IMG/VR virus record: IMGVR_UViG_3300009154_000080
Span: 1 to 50,022 of that record
Length of the DNA stretch: 50,022 bases
Direction: 5' to 3' (one strand)
From: a virus
The position numbers and the translations under genes were made by a program. Under the pieces are notes generated by a model. That model was given only the letters and a program-made list of their open reading frames with translations, did not search any database and had not been told where the DNA came from. Positions 7,240-14,102 of the stretch are shown here, piece after piece; within the stretch, counting starts at the first letter, position 1, and each line of letters begins with the position of its first letter.

Positions 7240-8070
7240 ATGAGCAAGATCAAAGTTTCAGAACTGTTTTATTCTGTTCAAGGCGAAGGTCGTTACATGG
7301 GAGTTCCCAGTATCTTTCTGCGCACCTTTGGCTGCAATTTTTCTTGTAAGGGCTTCGGTATGCCACGAGGACAACTCAGTACTGAAGCTGATGATATTGA
7401 TGCCAACAAGTATGCAGACTATCGAGATCTACCTTTGGTATCCACTGGTTGCGATAGTTATGCCAGTTGGCATCCTAACTTCAAGCATATGAGTCCTATA
7501 ATGGATTCAGAACAGATCGTAGAACAGATCATAGCACTGCTGCCACATGGTGAATGGCGAGATGAACATCTAGTCATCACTGGCGGCGAACCACTACTTG
7601 GGTGGCAGCGGTGTTATCCTGATTTATTGATGCACGAAAAAATGCGAAATGTTCAAGAAATTACTTTTGAGACAAATGGAACTCAAAAACTAAGTAAAGA
7701 CTTGATCAGTGCATTAAATATTTGGGATTGGGAAGAAGTCACATTTAGTGTGAGTCCTAAACTGAGTTGCAGTGGAGAATCTTCGGAGGATGCTATCAAG
7801 CCTCAAATTGTACGTGAATATGCAAAAGTAGGCTATACATATTTGAAGTTTGTAATTGCCACCGAAGAAGACGCAGGTGAAGCATTGAGAACGATTGATA
7901 TATATCGCGATGCAGGATTTCATGGACCTGTGTATTTAATGCCAGTGGGAGGAACTGAATCTGTGTATTCGTTAAATAATCGTCGAGTGGCAGAACTAGC
8001 CATGCAGCATGGGCTTCGTTATAGTGATCGTTTACAAATTCCTCTTTTCCGCAATGCATGGGGTACATAA
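7240..8070 (+). CDS. queE: 7-carboxy-7-deazaguanine synthase-like radical SAM enzyme (QueE) with non-canonical cluster motif
   Basis: QueE is a radical SAM enzyme that contracts 6-carboxy-tetrahydropterin to 7-carboxy-7-deazaguanine. The N-terminus SELFYSVQGEGRYMGVPSIFLRTFGCN is the family's substrate-binding signature, and ITGGEPLL is the SAM-binding GGEP motif. The usual CxxxCxxC cluster site reads C32-NFS-C36-KG-F39, so the third cysteine is replaced by Phe. The next cysteine is Cys71 in TGCDSYASW, after a 34-residue insertion, and may supply the third ligand. The start is the ATG at 7240, right after the queD stop; a TTG at 7228 is less likely. The 276-residue length is slightly above typical QueE because of the insertion. 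Confidence 0.88.
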   Translation: MSKIKVSELFYSVQGEGRYMGVPSIFLRTFGCNFSCKGFGMPRGQLSTEADDIDANKYADYRDLPLVSTGCDSYASWHPNFKHMSPIMDSEQIVEQIIALLPHGEWRDEHLVITGGEPLLGWQRCYPDLLMHEKMRNVQEITFETNGTQKLSKDLISALNIWDWEEVTFSVSPKLSCSGESSEDAIKPQIVREYAKVGYTYLKFVIATEEDAGEALRTIDIYRDAGFHGPVYLMPVGGTESVYSLNNRRVAELAMQHGLRYSDRLQIPLFRNAWGT

Positions 8071-8071
8071 T

Positions 8072-8455
8072 ATGGCATTATTTGACATTTTTAAAAAACA
8101 GAAACCTGTCTCTAAACCGACAGAAACACCAAAGCCTGTAGCAAAACCTAAAAAGACTGCCAAAGAAATTGCTACCGAAAAAGGTGAACCATATGTAGCA
8201 ATTCTTAATGTCGAACTGGATCCAGACAATATTGGCAATGGCGCGTTTGAACTAGACTGGAATGACAAATTCATCACCAATTTAGTTCGTGCAGGGTACA
8301 AAGGCAAGACTGATAATGATATGGTAGATTTATGGTTCAGGGATATTTGCCGAAATGTATTGGCTGAAAATTATGAACAATGGGAAGCCAATTATGCTAC
8401 CCTGCGTAAAGTAGGGTATGAAGACATGGGCAACGGCAAGACTAGCGTGTCCTAA
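8072..8455 (+). CDS. Conserved T4-superfamily hypothetical protein (127 aa)
   Basis: The ATG at 8072 follows the queE stop by one base. After a short hydrophobic start (MALFDIFKK) comes a Lys/Pro/Ala/Thr-rich linker (residues 10-35, alternating KP and PK), then a globular domain with GEPYVAILNVELDPD, NGAFELDWNDKFI and a C-terminal GNGKTSVS. I associate this layout with small proteins found in cyanophage-type T4 relatives, but no function is known to me. The basic proline-rich linker suggests a tether between two interaction surfaces. An upstream in-frame start at 8009 lies within queE and is rejected. Confidence 0.8.
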   Translation: MALFDIFKKQKPVSKPTETPKPVAKPKKTAKEIATEKGEPYVAILNVELDPDNIGNGAFELDWNDKFITNLVRAGYKGKTDNDMVDLWFRDICRNVLAENYEQWEANYATLRKVGYEDMGNGKTSVS

Positions 8456-8476
8456 TAACATTAAATAAGGAAATAT

Positions 8477-9658
8477 ATGACTCAAATTTTAAGAAAGCAG
8501 GTAGATGCGAACAATGACGTTCGTATTTTCCTCAGTCGCGACATAGACTATGTAGATTTCAATCCAGCTGGTTACCAAACACCTACTTCGCCTGTTGGCA
8601 AGTGGGGAGCAAACGACCAAACATATGACCATGATTTCATGCAAAGACTCCGTGATTACATCATTGAATTAAGCAATCTAGAACAGCCAGACCCAAATGA
8701 ACCAATGCACATGTGGAAACATCTGCAACAAGATCACCAAGTTTTTCTTGAACAGCTTCGCAACAATAATTTGCAGTCTGCATTTGATACTCTTAATAAT
8801 CTTTATCAAAGTCCTATTATGAATGGTATCAGTCAAGGTGTTTGGGACACTGTGCCAATCAAGAAAGATTCTGATGTAGCAAAATATCGATTACTGCGTC
8901 ACTATGACACTCTGCTGGGAGTGTGTGAGTACATGGGTGTGATTGGTATTCAAAATCGCGAGCAAGGATTTAGTCCAGTGGTGCTGCCAGTAAATGACTT
9001 GGTAACAGGTCTAGCACAAAAGCTAGCTACCACTATTCCTGATTTCCACGCACCTCGTTGGCAAGGTGGTATTTGGGGCATGGATACACCGTATGGCATC
9101 ATGACCGATCGTGATATCTCAGCATTGTATGTTGCATTAAAGATCAACAGCAAATTCACTACAGATTCTAAGATTGTGGAAATAGGCGGAGGTGTGGGAT
9201 ATGTAGCTTATTGGCTTTATCAGTTGGGTTTTCGTGATATTACATTGATAGATCTACCAGCTGTTTCAGTAGCCCAAGCTTTCCAACTTGGCACTAATAT
9301 TGGAAAACAGAATGTCAGACTGCCGTTTGAAACGCATGATGCACCCATTAAGTTCCTCACGCCAGAACAATTCTACGATAGTGATGAAATGGTTGATTTA
9401 GTCTATAACACCGACAGCATGCCAGAAATGCCAAATGACGCGCTGAAAAAGTATCTAACTACCATTGCCAAGGTCAGCAAGTCTTTCTACAGTGTGAATC
9501 ATGAATGTCGCAGTGGATTCAATGGCGTACCTCAAAATTCAGTAAGTCTGGAAATAAACACTAATTTTATTGGAGAAATCATCAACCTAGAACGCAATCG
9601 CTACTGGCTGCGTGATGGATATGCTGAAGAATTCTACGTTACACAAAATTGGTCGTAA
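8477..9658 (+). CDS. SAM-dependent methyltransferase, putative sugar O-methyltransferase type
   Basis: The 393-residue protein has an N-terminal helical region and a C-terminal Rossmann methyltransferase domain. Motif I is IVEIGGGVGYVAYW (residues 233-246), with the acidic SAM-ribose ligand probably in DITLIDLP. A later LVYNTDSMPEM occupies the place of motif IV/V. The layout (YGIMTDRDISALY before motif I, VNHECR near the end) resembles the family annotated as putative sugar O-methyltransferase. AAGGA precedes the ATG. It follows queE and one small gene on the same strand, so methylation of a modified base is an attractive but unproven idea. Glycan or small-molecule methylation is the alternative. 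Confidence 0.75.
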   Translation: MTQILRKQVDANNDVRIFLSRDIDYVDFNPAGYQTPTSPVGKWGANDQTYDHDFMQRLRDYIIELSNLEQPDPNEPMHMWKHLQQDHQVFLEQLRNNNLQSAFDTLNNLYQSPIMNGISQGVWDTVPIKKDSDVAKYRLLRHYDTLLGVCEYMGVIGIQNREQGFSPVVLPVNDLVTGLAQKLATTIPDFHAPRWQGGIWGMDTPYGIMTDRDISALYVALKINSKFTTDSKIVEIGGGVGYVAYWLYQLGFRDITLIDLPAVSVAQAFQLGTNIGKQNVRLPFETHDAPIKFLTPEQFYDSDEMVDLVYNTDSMPEMPNDALKKYLTTIAKVSKSFYSVNHECRSGFNGVPQNSVSLEINTNFIGEIINLERNRYWLRDGYAEEFYVTQNWS

Positions 9659-9664
9659 AAACTC

Positions 9665-9701
9665 TTGACAGATTCATGGCGCTGTTATAACATAGCGCCA
9701 T
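9665..9701 (+). promoter_or_regulatory. Promoter embedded in an inverted repeat, directly before the RNase H start
   Basis: TTGACA (9665-9670) lies 15 nt before TATAAC (9686-9691). An 8-bp inverted repeat (9676-9683 with 9694-9701) brackets the -10, and its right arm includes the first two bases of the next ATG (9700). A start about seven bases after the -10 would fall at about 9698, leaving almost no leader, and no ribosome site precedes the ATG. The repeat may act as an operator or as an RNA hairpin over the start codon. Confidence 0.5.
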
Positions 9702-10713
9702 GAAATACTTACTTGTCGATCTCACAAACACATTTTTCCGTGCTAGATTTTCAGCAAACCGTTCGCAAAATGCTGAAGAAAAAACAGCATTTGCTATACA
9801 TGTAACGCTGAATAGTATCGCCAAAGTTTGGCGAGAACAGCGTGCCGATCATGTAGTGATTTGCCTTGAAGGACGCAGCTGGCGAAAAGACTTCTATAAG
9901 CCGTATAAAAAGAATCGTGCTGCAGCCCGTGCTGCACTCACCGAGCCAGAACAGGTCGAAGACAAAATGTTCTGGCAGTCACTGGATGATCTAAAAACTT
10001 TTCTGCAAGAAAAAAGCAACTGTACTTGTTTACGTCACGAATCACTAGAAGCAGATGATTTGATTGCTGGTTGGATTCAAGCTCATCCAAACGATCAACA
10101 TATTATTGTCAGCAGTGACACTGATTTCCATCAACTATTAGCAAAAAATGTCAAGCAATATAACGGAATTACTGATGAACTCCACACAATCGAAGGCATC
10201 TTTGACAAAAAAGGTGCCCCAGTGCAAGATAAAAAAACTAAAGAACCTAAAAAGATTCCAGACCCCCAATGGATCCTATTCGAAAAATGCATTCGCGGCG
10301 ATTCGTCAGATAATGTTTTCAGCGCTTACCCTGGGGTCCGTACCAAAGGTTCGAAAAACAAAGTAGGATTACAAGAAGCGTATGCAGATAGAACTAGTCG
10401 TGGGTGGGCTTGGAATAATCTGATGCTGCAACGCTGGGTCGATCACGATGGCATAGAACATCGTGTGCTAGACGATTATGAACGCAATCGTGTGCTGGTA
10501 GACTTGACTGCTCAGCCTGAGCATGTGCGTGCGTGGATAACGGAAACTATTGCTGAGAACTCAGTGTCCAAGAATATCAGTCAAGTAGGCACCAAATTCC
10601 TCAAGTTCTGCGGCAAGTATTCGTTGAATCGTATCAGCGACCAAGCACAAAACTACGTGGATTTTCTGTGTGCAGAATATCCTGAATCTGTTCGTATTCG
10701 AGAATCAGCATGA
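9700..10713 (+). CDS. rnh: RNase H / 5'-3' exonuclease, T4 Rnh (FEN-1 family)
   Basis: This 337-residue 5' nuclease is slightly longer than T4 Rnh (305). The acidic metal ligands are visible: Asp7 in LLVDLTNTFFRA, the LEADDLI cluster (Glu117, Asp119, Asp120), SSDTDF (Asp140, Asp142) and GDSSDN (Asp201, Asp204). KPYKKNR fits the helical arch that clamps single-stranded 5' ends. T4 Rnh removes RNA primers from lagging-strand fragments. The start at 9700 is fixed by the conserved N-terminus even though no ribosome site is seen. A lysine-rich insert (KKTKEPKKIPDPQ) precedes the C-terminal DNA-binding region. Confidence 0.93.
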   Translation: MKYLLVDLTNTFFRARFSANRSQNAEEKTAFAIHVTLNSIAKVWREQRADHVVICLEGRSWRKDFYKPYKKNRAAARAALTEPEQVEDKMFWQSLDDLKTFLQEKSNCTCLRHESLEADDLIAGWIQAHPNDQHIIVSSDTDFHQLLAKNVKQYNGITDELHTIEGIFDKKGAPVQDKKTKEPKKIPDPQWILFEKCIRGDSSDNVFSAYPGVRTKGSKNKVGLQEAYADRTSRGWAWNNLMLQRWVDHDGIEHRVLDDYERNRVLVDLTAQPEHVRAWITETIAENSVSKNISQVGTKFLKFCGKYSLNRISDQAQNYVDFLCAEYPESVRIRESA

Positions 10714-10738
10714 GTCAATTAATATGGGAGAGAAAATT

Positions 10739-11026
10739 ATGAAATGGTTTGATCGTTGGTTTATTAGAAAATGCCGCTGGGCTTCGGAAAACCAGCATTT
10801 AATCGAAGATAAGAATCAACTTGTTGGGGTAAAAAAACCTAATAATATCTCTGACGTAGAACAAGGGTATCGTTTAAATGTGATACCTGCTCGTGGTGGC
10901 ACTGTGCTACAAGTTATGCGATATAATCCCCATGGCACAGATCATTGTGTGACTTATGTGCTAGGGCAAGAAGAACCATTTAATGAGGGTATCGCACAGA
11001 TTCTAAGTATGGAGATGATTCGATGA
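10739..11026 (+). CDS. Hypothetical phage protein (95 aa)
   Basis: The start at 10739 has GGGAGAG (10726-10732) at good distance; an in-frame ATG at 10724 is possible but would place that site inside the gene. The N-terminus is aromatic and basic (MKWFDRWFIRKCRWASENQHL), an amphipathic helix that could touch membrane. The rest is strand-rich (YRLNVIPARGGTVLQVMRYN) with a C-terminal EEPFNEGIAQIL. It overlaps the next gene by four bases (ATGA). I do not recognise a function. Confidence 0.72.
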   Translation: MKWFDRWFIRKCRWASENQHLIEDKNQLVGVKKPNNISDVEQGYRLNVIPARGGTVLQVMRYNPHGTDHCVTYVLGQEEPFNEGIAQILSMEMIR

Positions 11027-11490
11027 GCGTATTAATAGCTAAACCAGTGGTCAAAAATAAATTTTGGATCTTGGAGGACAGCGGACAAAAAGTTGCTACT
11101 ATTCAAGCGGTAGATGAAGGTGGCGTAGCGTTGGTATTCGGCTCTAAACGAGAAATGTTTGCTAGTTTTAAAATGCTTAAAAACAAATACAATATTCAGA
11201 TTGCGAAATCTGAATTTAAAAATACGCATCTGCCTGAGGTACATGGTTTTCCAATTCAGGGTCGAGCATATAATGCAGTATTTGATCTACAGCAACGCAT
11301 TCCAATTTATACCAAAACTATTAAAAGCAAGTGTTTTTTTTGTGCAGGACATTATTGGATTTTTCAAAACGATACATGGGTACAATCATTCTGCCCAAAG
11401 TTGATTACTATCAAACGATATCAATATCTAGGGCCATTTCACAGTGAACAAGAATTACAGGAAAATCAACCATGTCTGAACCATGTTTAA
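11023..11490 (+). CDS. Hypothetical phage protein (155 aa)
   Basis: The protein overlaps its upstream neighbour by ATGA and the next gene by 19 bases. It is basic, with a start (AKPVVKNKFWILEDSGQKVATIQAV) of a kind I associate with T4-superfamily small proteins. A mid-protein HLPEVHGFPIQG is followed by a C-x2-C pair (CFFC) in an aromatic region (AGHYWIF) and by further cysteines. The four cysteines near the C-terminus could bind a metal, but spacing does not match a standard zinc ribbon. Function unknown. Confidence 0.72.
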   Translation: MSVLIAKPVVKNKFWILEDSGQKVATIQAVDEGGVALVFGSKREMFASFKMLKNKYNIQIAKSEFKNTHLPEVHGFPIQGRAYNAVFDLQQRIPIYTKTIKSKCFFCAGHYWIFQNDTWVQSFCPKLITIKRYQYLGPFHSEQELQENQPCLNHV

Positions 11491-11699
11491 CTTTACCACT
11501 GAAAATGTTCAACGACAAAGTTCGTATTATGAATCAAACTCGCCAACGTGATTTGGTATTGTCTGCAGTGGACGCACGTAATCTGCATGCTGAAATATTT
11601 GCATTATTGGCTCAAATTTCAGAAATAAGTAGACAAACTGCCCCCACTGAAACAGTTTCACCAATACAGATTGGCATGGACGGTGGGGGTTTTAAGTAA
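11472..11699 (+). CDS. Small hypothetical protein (75 aa)
   Basis: The protein starts inside the 3' end of the preceding gene (19-nt overlap), with AGGAAAATCA upstream of its ATG. The first 50 residues are helical (NQTRQRDLVLSAVDARNLHAEIFALLAQISEIS), a short coiled-coil-like rod, and the C-terminus is polar and glycine-rich. It may be a dimeric small regulator or structural adaptor; nothing more can be said. Confidence 0.68.
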   Translation: MSEPCLTLPLKMFNDKVRIMNQTRQRDLVLSAVDARNLHAEIFALLAQISEISRQTAPTETVSPIQIGMDGGGFK

Positions 11700-11717
11700 A
11701 GTGCGCTGTTATCCAAG

Positions 11718-11724
11718 ATAAATA
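11718..11724 (+). promoter_or_regulatory. T4-type late promoter box (ATAAATA)
   Basis: ATAAATA lies 20 nt before the next ATG, with GAGG (11733-11736) positioned as ribosome site. It matches the core of the T4 late -10 element TATAAATA. It is the only such box I noted in a rightward gap and may give late expression of the two downstream small genes. Confidence 0.45.
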
Positions 11725-11744
11725 CATTATCGAGGATAAGACTA

Positions 11745-12032
11745 ATGAGTAGACCAAAACCCATAGTTCTGTTAGAACATGTAAACAAAAGCAATTATAA
11801 AAGTGATCAGGTCTTGGCTAGTGAGGGTATATGGGCTGTATTCTATGACCAATTGCCCATAAATCTAAAGACTCACAATATCCTAGTAGGCTACCCAGGG
11901 CCAAAATACAAAAAAGTTAGTTTCAGTAACAAAGGTCATGCTATCAATCTGGCTAAAAAGCTGAATAGTCTTTACAAGACTGACAAATTCAGCGTGGTTC
12001 TTTTACGTGCAGGCGAACAAATATTTCCCTGA
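11745..12032 (+). CDS. Conserved T4-superfamily hypothetical protein (95 aa)
   Basis: I associate MSRPKPIVLLEHVNKSNYKSDQVL, GIWAVFYD, YPGPKYKKVSFSNKGHAINLAKKLN and a final strand FSVVLL with a small conserved family of cyanophage-like T4 relatives (from memory). Its function is not known to me. The compact alpha/beta layout and basic centre would suit a nucleic-acid or protein adaptor. It probably uses the ATAAATA box 20 nt upstream and overlaps the next gene by 26 nt. Confidence 0.8.
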   Translation: MSRPKPIVLLEHVNKSNYKSDQVLASEGIWAVFYDQLPINLKTHNILVGYPGPKYKKVSFSNKGHAINLAKKLNSLYKTDKFSVVLLRAGEQIFP

Positions 12033-12384
12033 TAAAAAACGACACTATGAAGAGCTAGTTCTAACTGAGATAGGCATAGACTTCTCAGTTATCGATAATG
12101 TTCGCGCTGCTTGGTGGCAGAACCCCATCAATCCTGTTAGTCTCCGTCTGACTAGTGCAGGATTTAAATTTTTCAGCAAGGCAAAATTACATTTCCATGA
12201 AATTCCATTGCCTACCAACCAGACTGTCACTCCAAAAATAATGCTTCAGTTAGAACGCCTGTTCGATGAACCTTATTACCTTAAGTTTTGCTATATTTAT
12301 GTACTCAGCGAAAAGGACGCTATAATGCTGAATCTCCATGCCGGCGACTTGGCTTGCTATCTAGACAATCTAGAAAGTCAATAA
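12007..12384 (+). CDS. Conserved T4-superfamily hypothetical protein (125 aa)
   Basis: The frame is clearly coding: PDKKRHYEELVLTEIGIDFSV, VRAAWWQNPINPVSLRLT, and a C-terminal MLQLERLFDEPYYL with AIMLNLHAGDLACYLDNL. This matches a family I associate with T4-superfamily phages, where it often follows the preceding gene. The start is uncertain: GTG at 12007 overlaps the upstream gene by 26 nt, and ATG at 12049 would remove 14 conserved-looking residues. I favour 12007. No function known. Confidence 0.75.
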   Translation: MQANKYFPDKKRHYEELVLTEIGIDFSVIDNVRAAWWQNPINPVSLRLTSAGFKFFSKAKLHFHEIPLPTNQTVTPKIMLQLERLFDEPYYLKFCYIYVLSEKDAIMLNLHAGDLACYLDNLESQ

Positions 12385-12454
12385 AATCAATCACTTAGAT
12401 AAGCTGTGCCACTGCTCAGTCCTGAGCAAAAATCTAACAAAATCAATCACTTAG
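12383..12454 (+). repeat. 16-bp direct repeat flanking a short hairpin
   Basis: The 16 bases at 12383-12398 recur exactly at 12439-12454. Between them lies a 7-bp inverted repeat (12413-12419 with 12422-12428) followed by AAAAAT. The unit sits in the 208-nt gap upstream of the next promoter. Beyond the promoter at 12532-12560 I see nothing else in that gap. Confidence 0.7.
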
Positions 12455-12531
12455 TTAAAATTGCTTGAAAGAAACTTGTCTGATCAGTACATTGATGCTG
12501 CCATGCGCCTAAAATTATTTTTGCCAAACGG

Positions 12532-12560
12532 TTGACAACACTGGTTTGGCTATATAGAAT
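12532..12560 (+). promoter_or_regulatory. Sigma70-type promoter with AACGGTTGACA core
   Basis: TTGACA (12532-12537) and TAGAAT (12555-12560) are 17 nt apart. The -35 is embedded in AAACGGTTGACA, shared with two later promoters in the window. GGAG (12581-12584) precedes the ATG at 12593. Confidence 0.85.
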
Positions 12561-12592
12561 ACGCACATATTGAACGAAACGGAGCATCTAGC

Positions 12593-12844
12593 ATGAGTGA
12601 CCTGATTGCCATTGCGTGGGAATGCGAGTATGAGGATGAGGCTGAGCAGGCTTGCTGGCTGTGGCCGATCACCGACACTGCGTTTTCGGTGTTGGACTTG
12701 GAACTCAAAACTCAGGGCAGCGTTCACTATTACAAAGGTGAATGGTACAGCTCCGATGTGGTCGGCAACAAGCTTTGCGTAGGCAGCAGCCGTTCGCTGG
12801 CGGCGCTGGCCGTTGTGAATTTTTCGGAGTTTGGCTGCGTTTAA
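12593..12844 (+). CDS. Small acidic hypothetical protein (83 aa)
   Basis: The start is fixed by a strong promoter and GGAG. The N-terminal third is strongly acidic and Trp/Cys-rich (WECEYEDEAEQACWLWP); the remainder is a strand-rich fold with GSVHYYKGEWYSSD. It has no signal peptide or membrane segment. Base composition is visibly GC-richer than the genes on either side, and this continues into the MoxR gene. With its own promoter just before the MoxR/VWA pair, it may be a cofactor of that system or an independent early host-takeover protein. Confidence 0.75.
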   Translation: MSDLIAIAWECEYEDEAEQACWLWPITDTAFSVLDLELKTQGSVHYYKGEWYSSDVVGNKLCVGSSRSLAALAVVNFSEFGCV

Positions 12845-12847
12845 CGG

Positions 12848-12876
12848 TTGACAAGCTACCGCACGCAAGCTATAAT
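12848..12876 (+). promoter_or_regulatory. Consensus sigma70 promoter for the MoxR ATPase
   Basis: TTGACA (12848-12853) and TATAAT (12871-12876), separated by 17 nt, form a perfect consensus promoter with the shared AACGGTTGACA core. GCAAG/CTTGC arms (12866-12870, 12878-12882) bracket the -10. AAGGAG at 12896-12901 is the ribosome site. Confidence 0.92.
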
Positions 12877-12907
12877 ACTTGCACAAATTGTGACTAAGGA
12901 GTAATTT

Positions 12908-14008
12908 ATGTCCGTGACTGAAAATCGTACTATTACGCCGTCTGAAGCTCGCTCGCGTGTTCTTCGGGCGTTCAAGGCTAAGCGTCCTGTGTTCTTGTGG
13001 GGTCCTCCGGGTATCGGCAAGTCTGAATTGGTGGCTGGCCTCACTGAAGACCTTGGTGGTTATATGATTGACCTGCGTATGGGTCAGATGGAACCTACTG
13101 ATATTCGTGGCATTCCGTTCTTCAATAAGAACAAGGAAGTCATGGACTGGGCTCCGCCGATTGACCTGCCCGACGAGGAAATTGCCAGTCAGTACCCGAT
13201 TGTGGTGCTGTTCTTGGACGAGATGAATTCGGCTGCACCCGCCGTGCAAGCTGCTGGTTACCAGCTGATTCTGAATCGTCGCAGCGGCAAGTACAAGCTG
13301 CCTGATAACGTGGTTATCGTGGCTGCTGGCAATCGCGAATCTGACAAGGGTGTGACCTATCGCATGCCGAGTCCGCTGGCGAATCGCTTTGTTCACCTTG
13401 AGGTCCGCGCTGACTTCGACAGCTGGTTTCAGTGGGCGGTGGGCAAAAACATTCACAAGGACGTTGTAGGTTACCTCAGCTTTGCCAAACAGGACCTCAT
13501 GGAATTTGATGCCAAGAGCGCCTCGCGTAGCTTTGCTACTCCTCGTAGCTGGACCTTTGTGTCACAGTTTCTTGAGGATGCGGATGCCACTGACTCGGAA
13601 CTCACCGACTTGATTTCAGGCACTGTGGGTGAAGGTTTGGCGGTGAAGTTCATGGCTCACCGCAAGGTGTCAGGTCAAATGCCTAACCCCGAAGATGTTC
13701 TCTCGGGAAAGGTCAAGGAACTCAAAACCAAGGATATCTCGGCTATGTATTCGCTGACGATTTCCATGTGCTATGAGCTTCAGGAACAGCATAAGAAGCT
13801 GGGCAAGGACAAGATTGCTGATTGGCACGCCATGGCTGACAACTTTCTGAAGTTTACGATGGATAACTTTACCACTGAGTTGGTGGTGATGGGTGCGCGA
13901 GTGGCGCTGACTACCTATAATCTGCCGATGGTGCCGGGTAAAATGTCGAACTTTAACGAGTTCCACCAGCGCTTTGGAAAATACATTATTGCTGCAAGCG
14001 GCAAGTAA
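12908..14008 (+). CDS. MoxR-type AAA+ ATPase
   Basis: The 366-residue protein has Walker A GPPGIGKS (residues 32-39), Walker B VVLFLDEMN (Asp104, Glu105), a sensor-like VIVAAGNRES and an arginine-containing SPLANRFVHLEV box, all typical of the MoxR branch. MoxR ATPases usually work with a VWA-domain partner as a chaperone or maturation machine, and such a partner is encoded 150 nt downstream. The C-terminal third is helical. The gene has its own consensus promoter and is GC-richer than its surroundings, which suggests a different origin from most neighbours. The substrate in the phage cycle is unknown. Confidence 0.9.
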   Translation: MSVTENRTITPSEARSRVLRAFKAKRPVFLWGPPGIGKSELVAGLTEDLGGYMIDLRMGQMEPTDIRGIPFFNKNKEVMDWAPPIDLPDEEIASQYPIVVLFLDEMNSAAPAVQAAGYQLILNRRSGKYKLPDNVVIVAAGNRESDKGVTYRMPSPLANRFVHLEVRADFDSWFQWAVGKNIHKDVVGYLSFAKQDLMEFDAKSASRSFATPRSWTFVSQFLEDADATDSELTDLISGTVGEGLAVKFMAHRKVSGQMPNPEDVLSGKVKELKTKDISAMYSLTISMCYELQEQHKKLGKDKIADWHAMADNFLKFTMDNFTTELVVMGARVALTTYNLPMVPGKMSNFNEFHQRFGKYIIAASGK

Positions 14009-14023
14009 CAGAGTCCCTTAGTC

Positions 14024-14062
14024 ACGGACAAGAGGCAGGCGAAATCCGTAAGTCCTCTTTGT
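14024..14062 (+). other. Structured region after the MoxR gene, possible weak terminator
   Basis: ACAAGAGG (14028-14035) can pair with CCTCTTTGT (14054-14062), and ACGGA (14024-14028) can instead pair with TCCGT (14045-14049), so two exclusive folds exist. A T-rich run begins at 14072, about 10 nt after the stem, too far for a classic terminator. The region sits between the MoxR stop and the next promoter. Confidence 0.35.
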
Positions 14063-14102
14063 AAGTTATTGATTTTTTTCTATTTTTTATTGGTTCAAAC
14101 GG

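Noticed and set aside
8477-9658. QueC (7-cyano-7-deazaguanine synthase)
   Set aside because: The gene after queE has a SAM-binding GGGVG motif and no ATP-pyrophosphatase SGGxDS loop or zinc cysteines, so it is a methyltransferase.
12515-13456. 313-codon open frame on the minus strand opposite the small acidic protein and MoxR gene
   Set aside because: It is a shadow: it lies antisense to two clear genes with promoters and ribosome sites, its translation has no recognisable motif, and the GC-rich codons of the MoxR gene explain the lack of stops.
14028-14074. preQ1-I riboswitch near the structured region (AGAGG/CCTCT stem)
   Set aside because: The loop is 18 nt instead of about 12, the conserved A-rich tail that pairs back is absent, and the next gene is not a queuosine gene.
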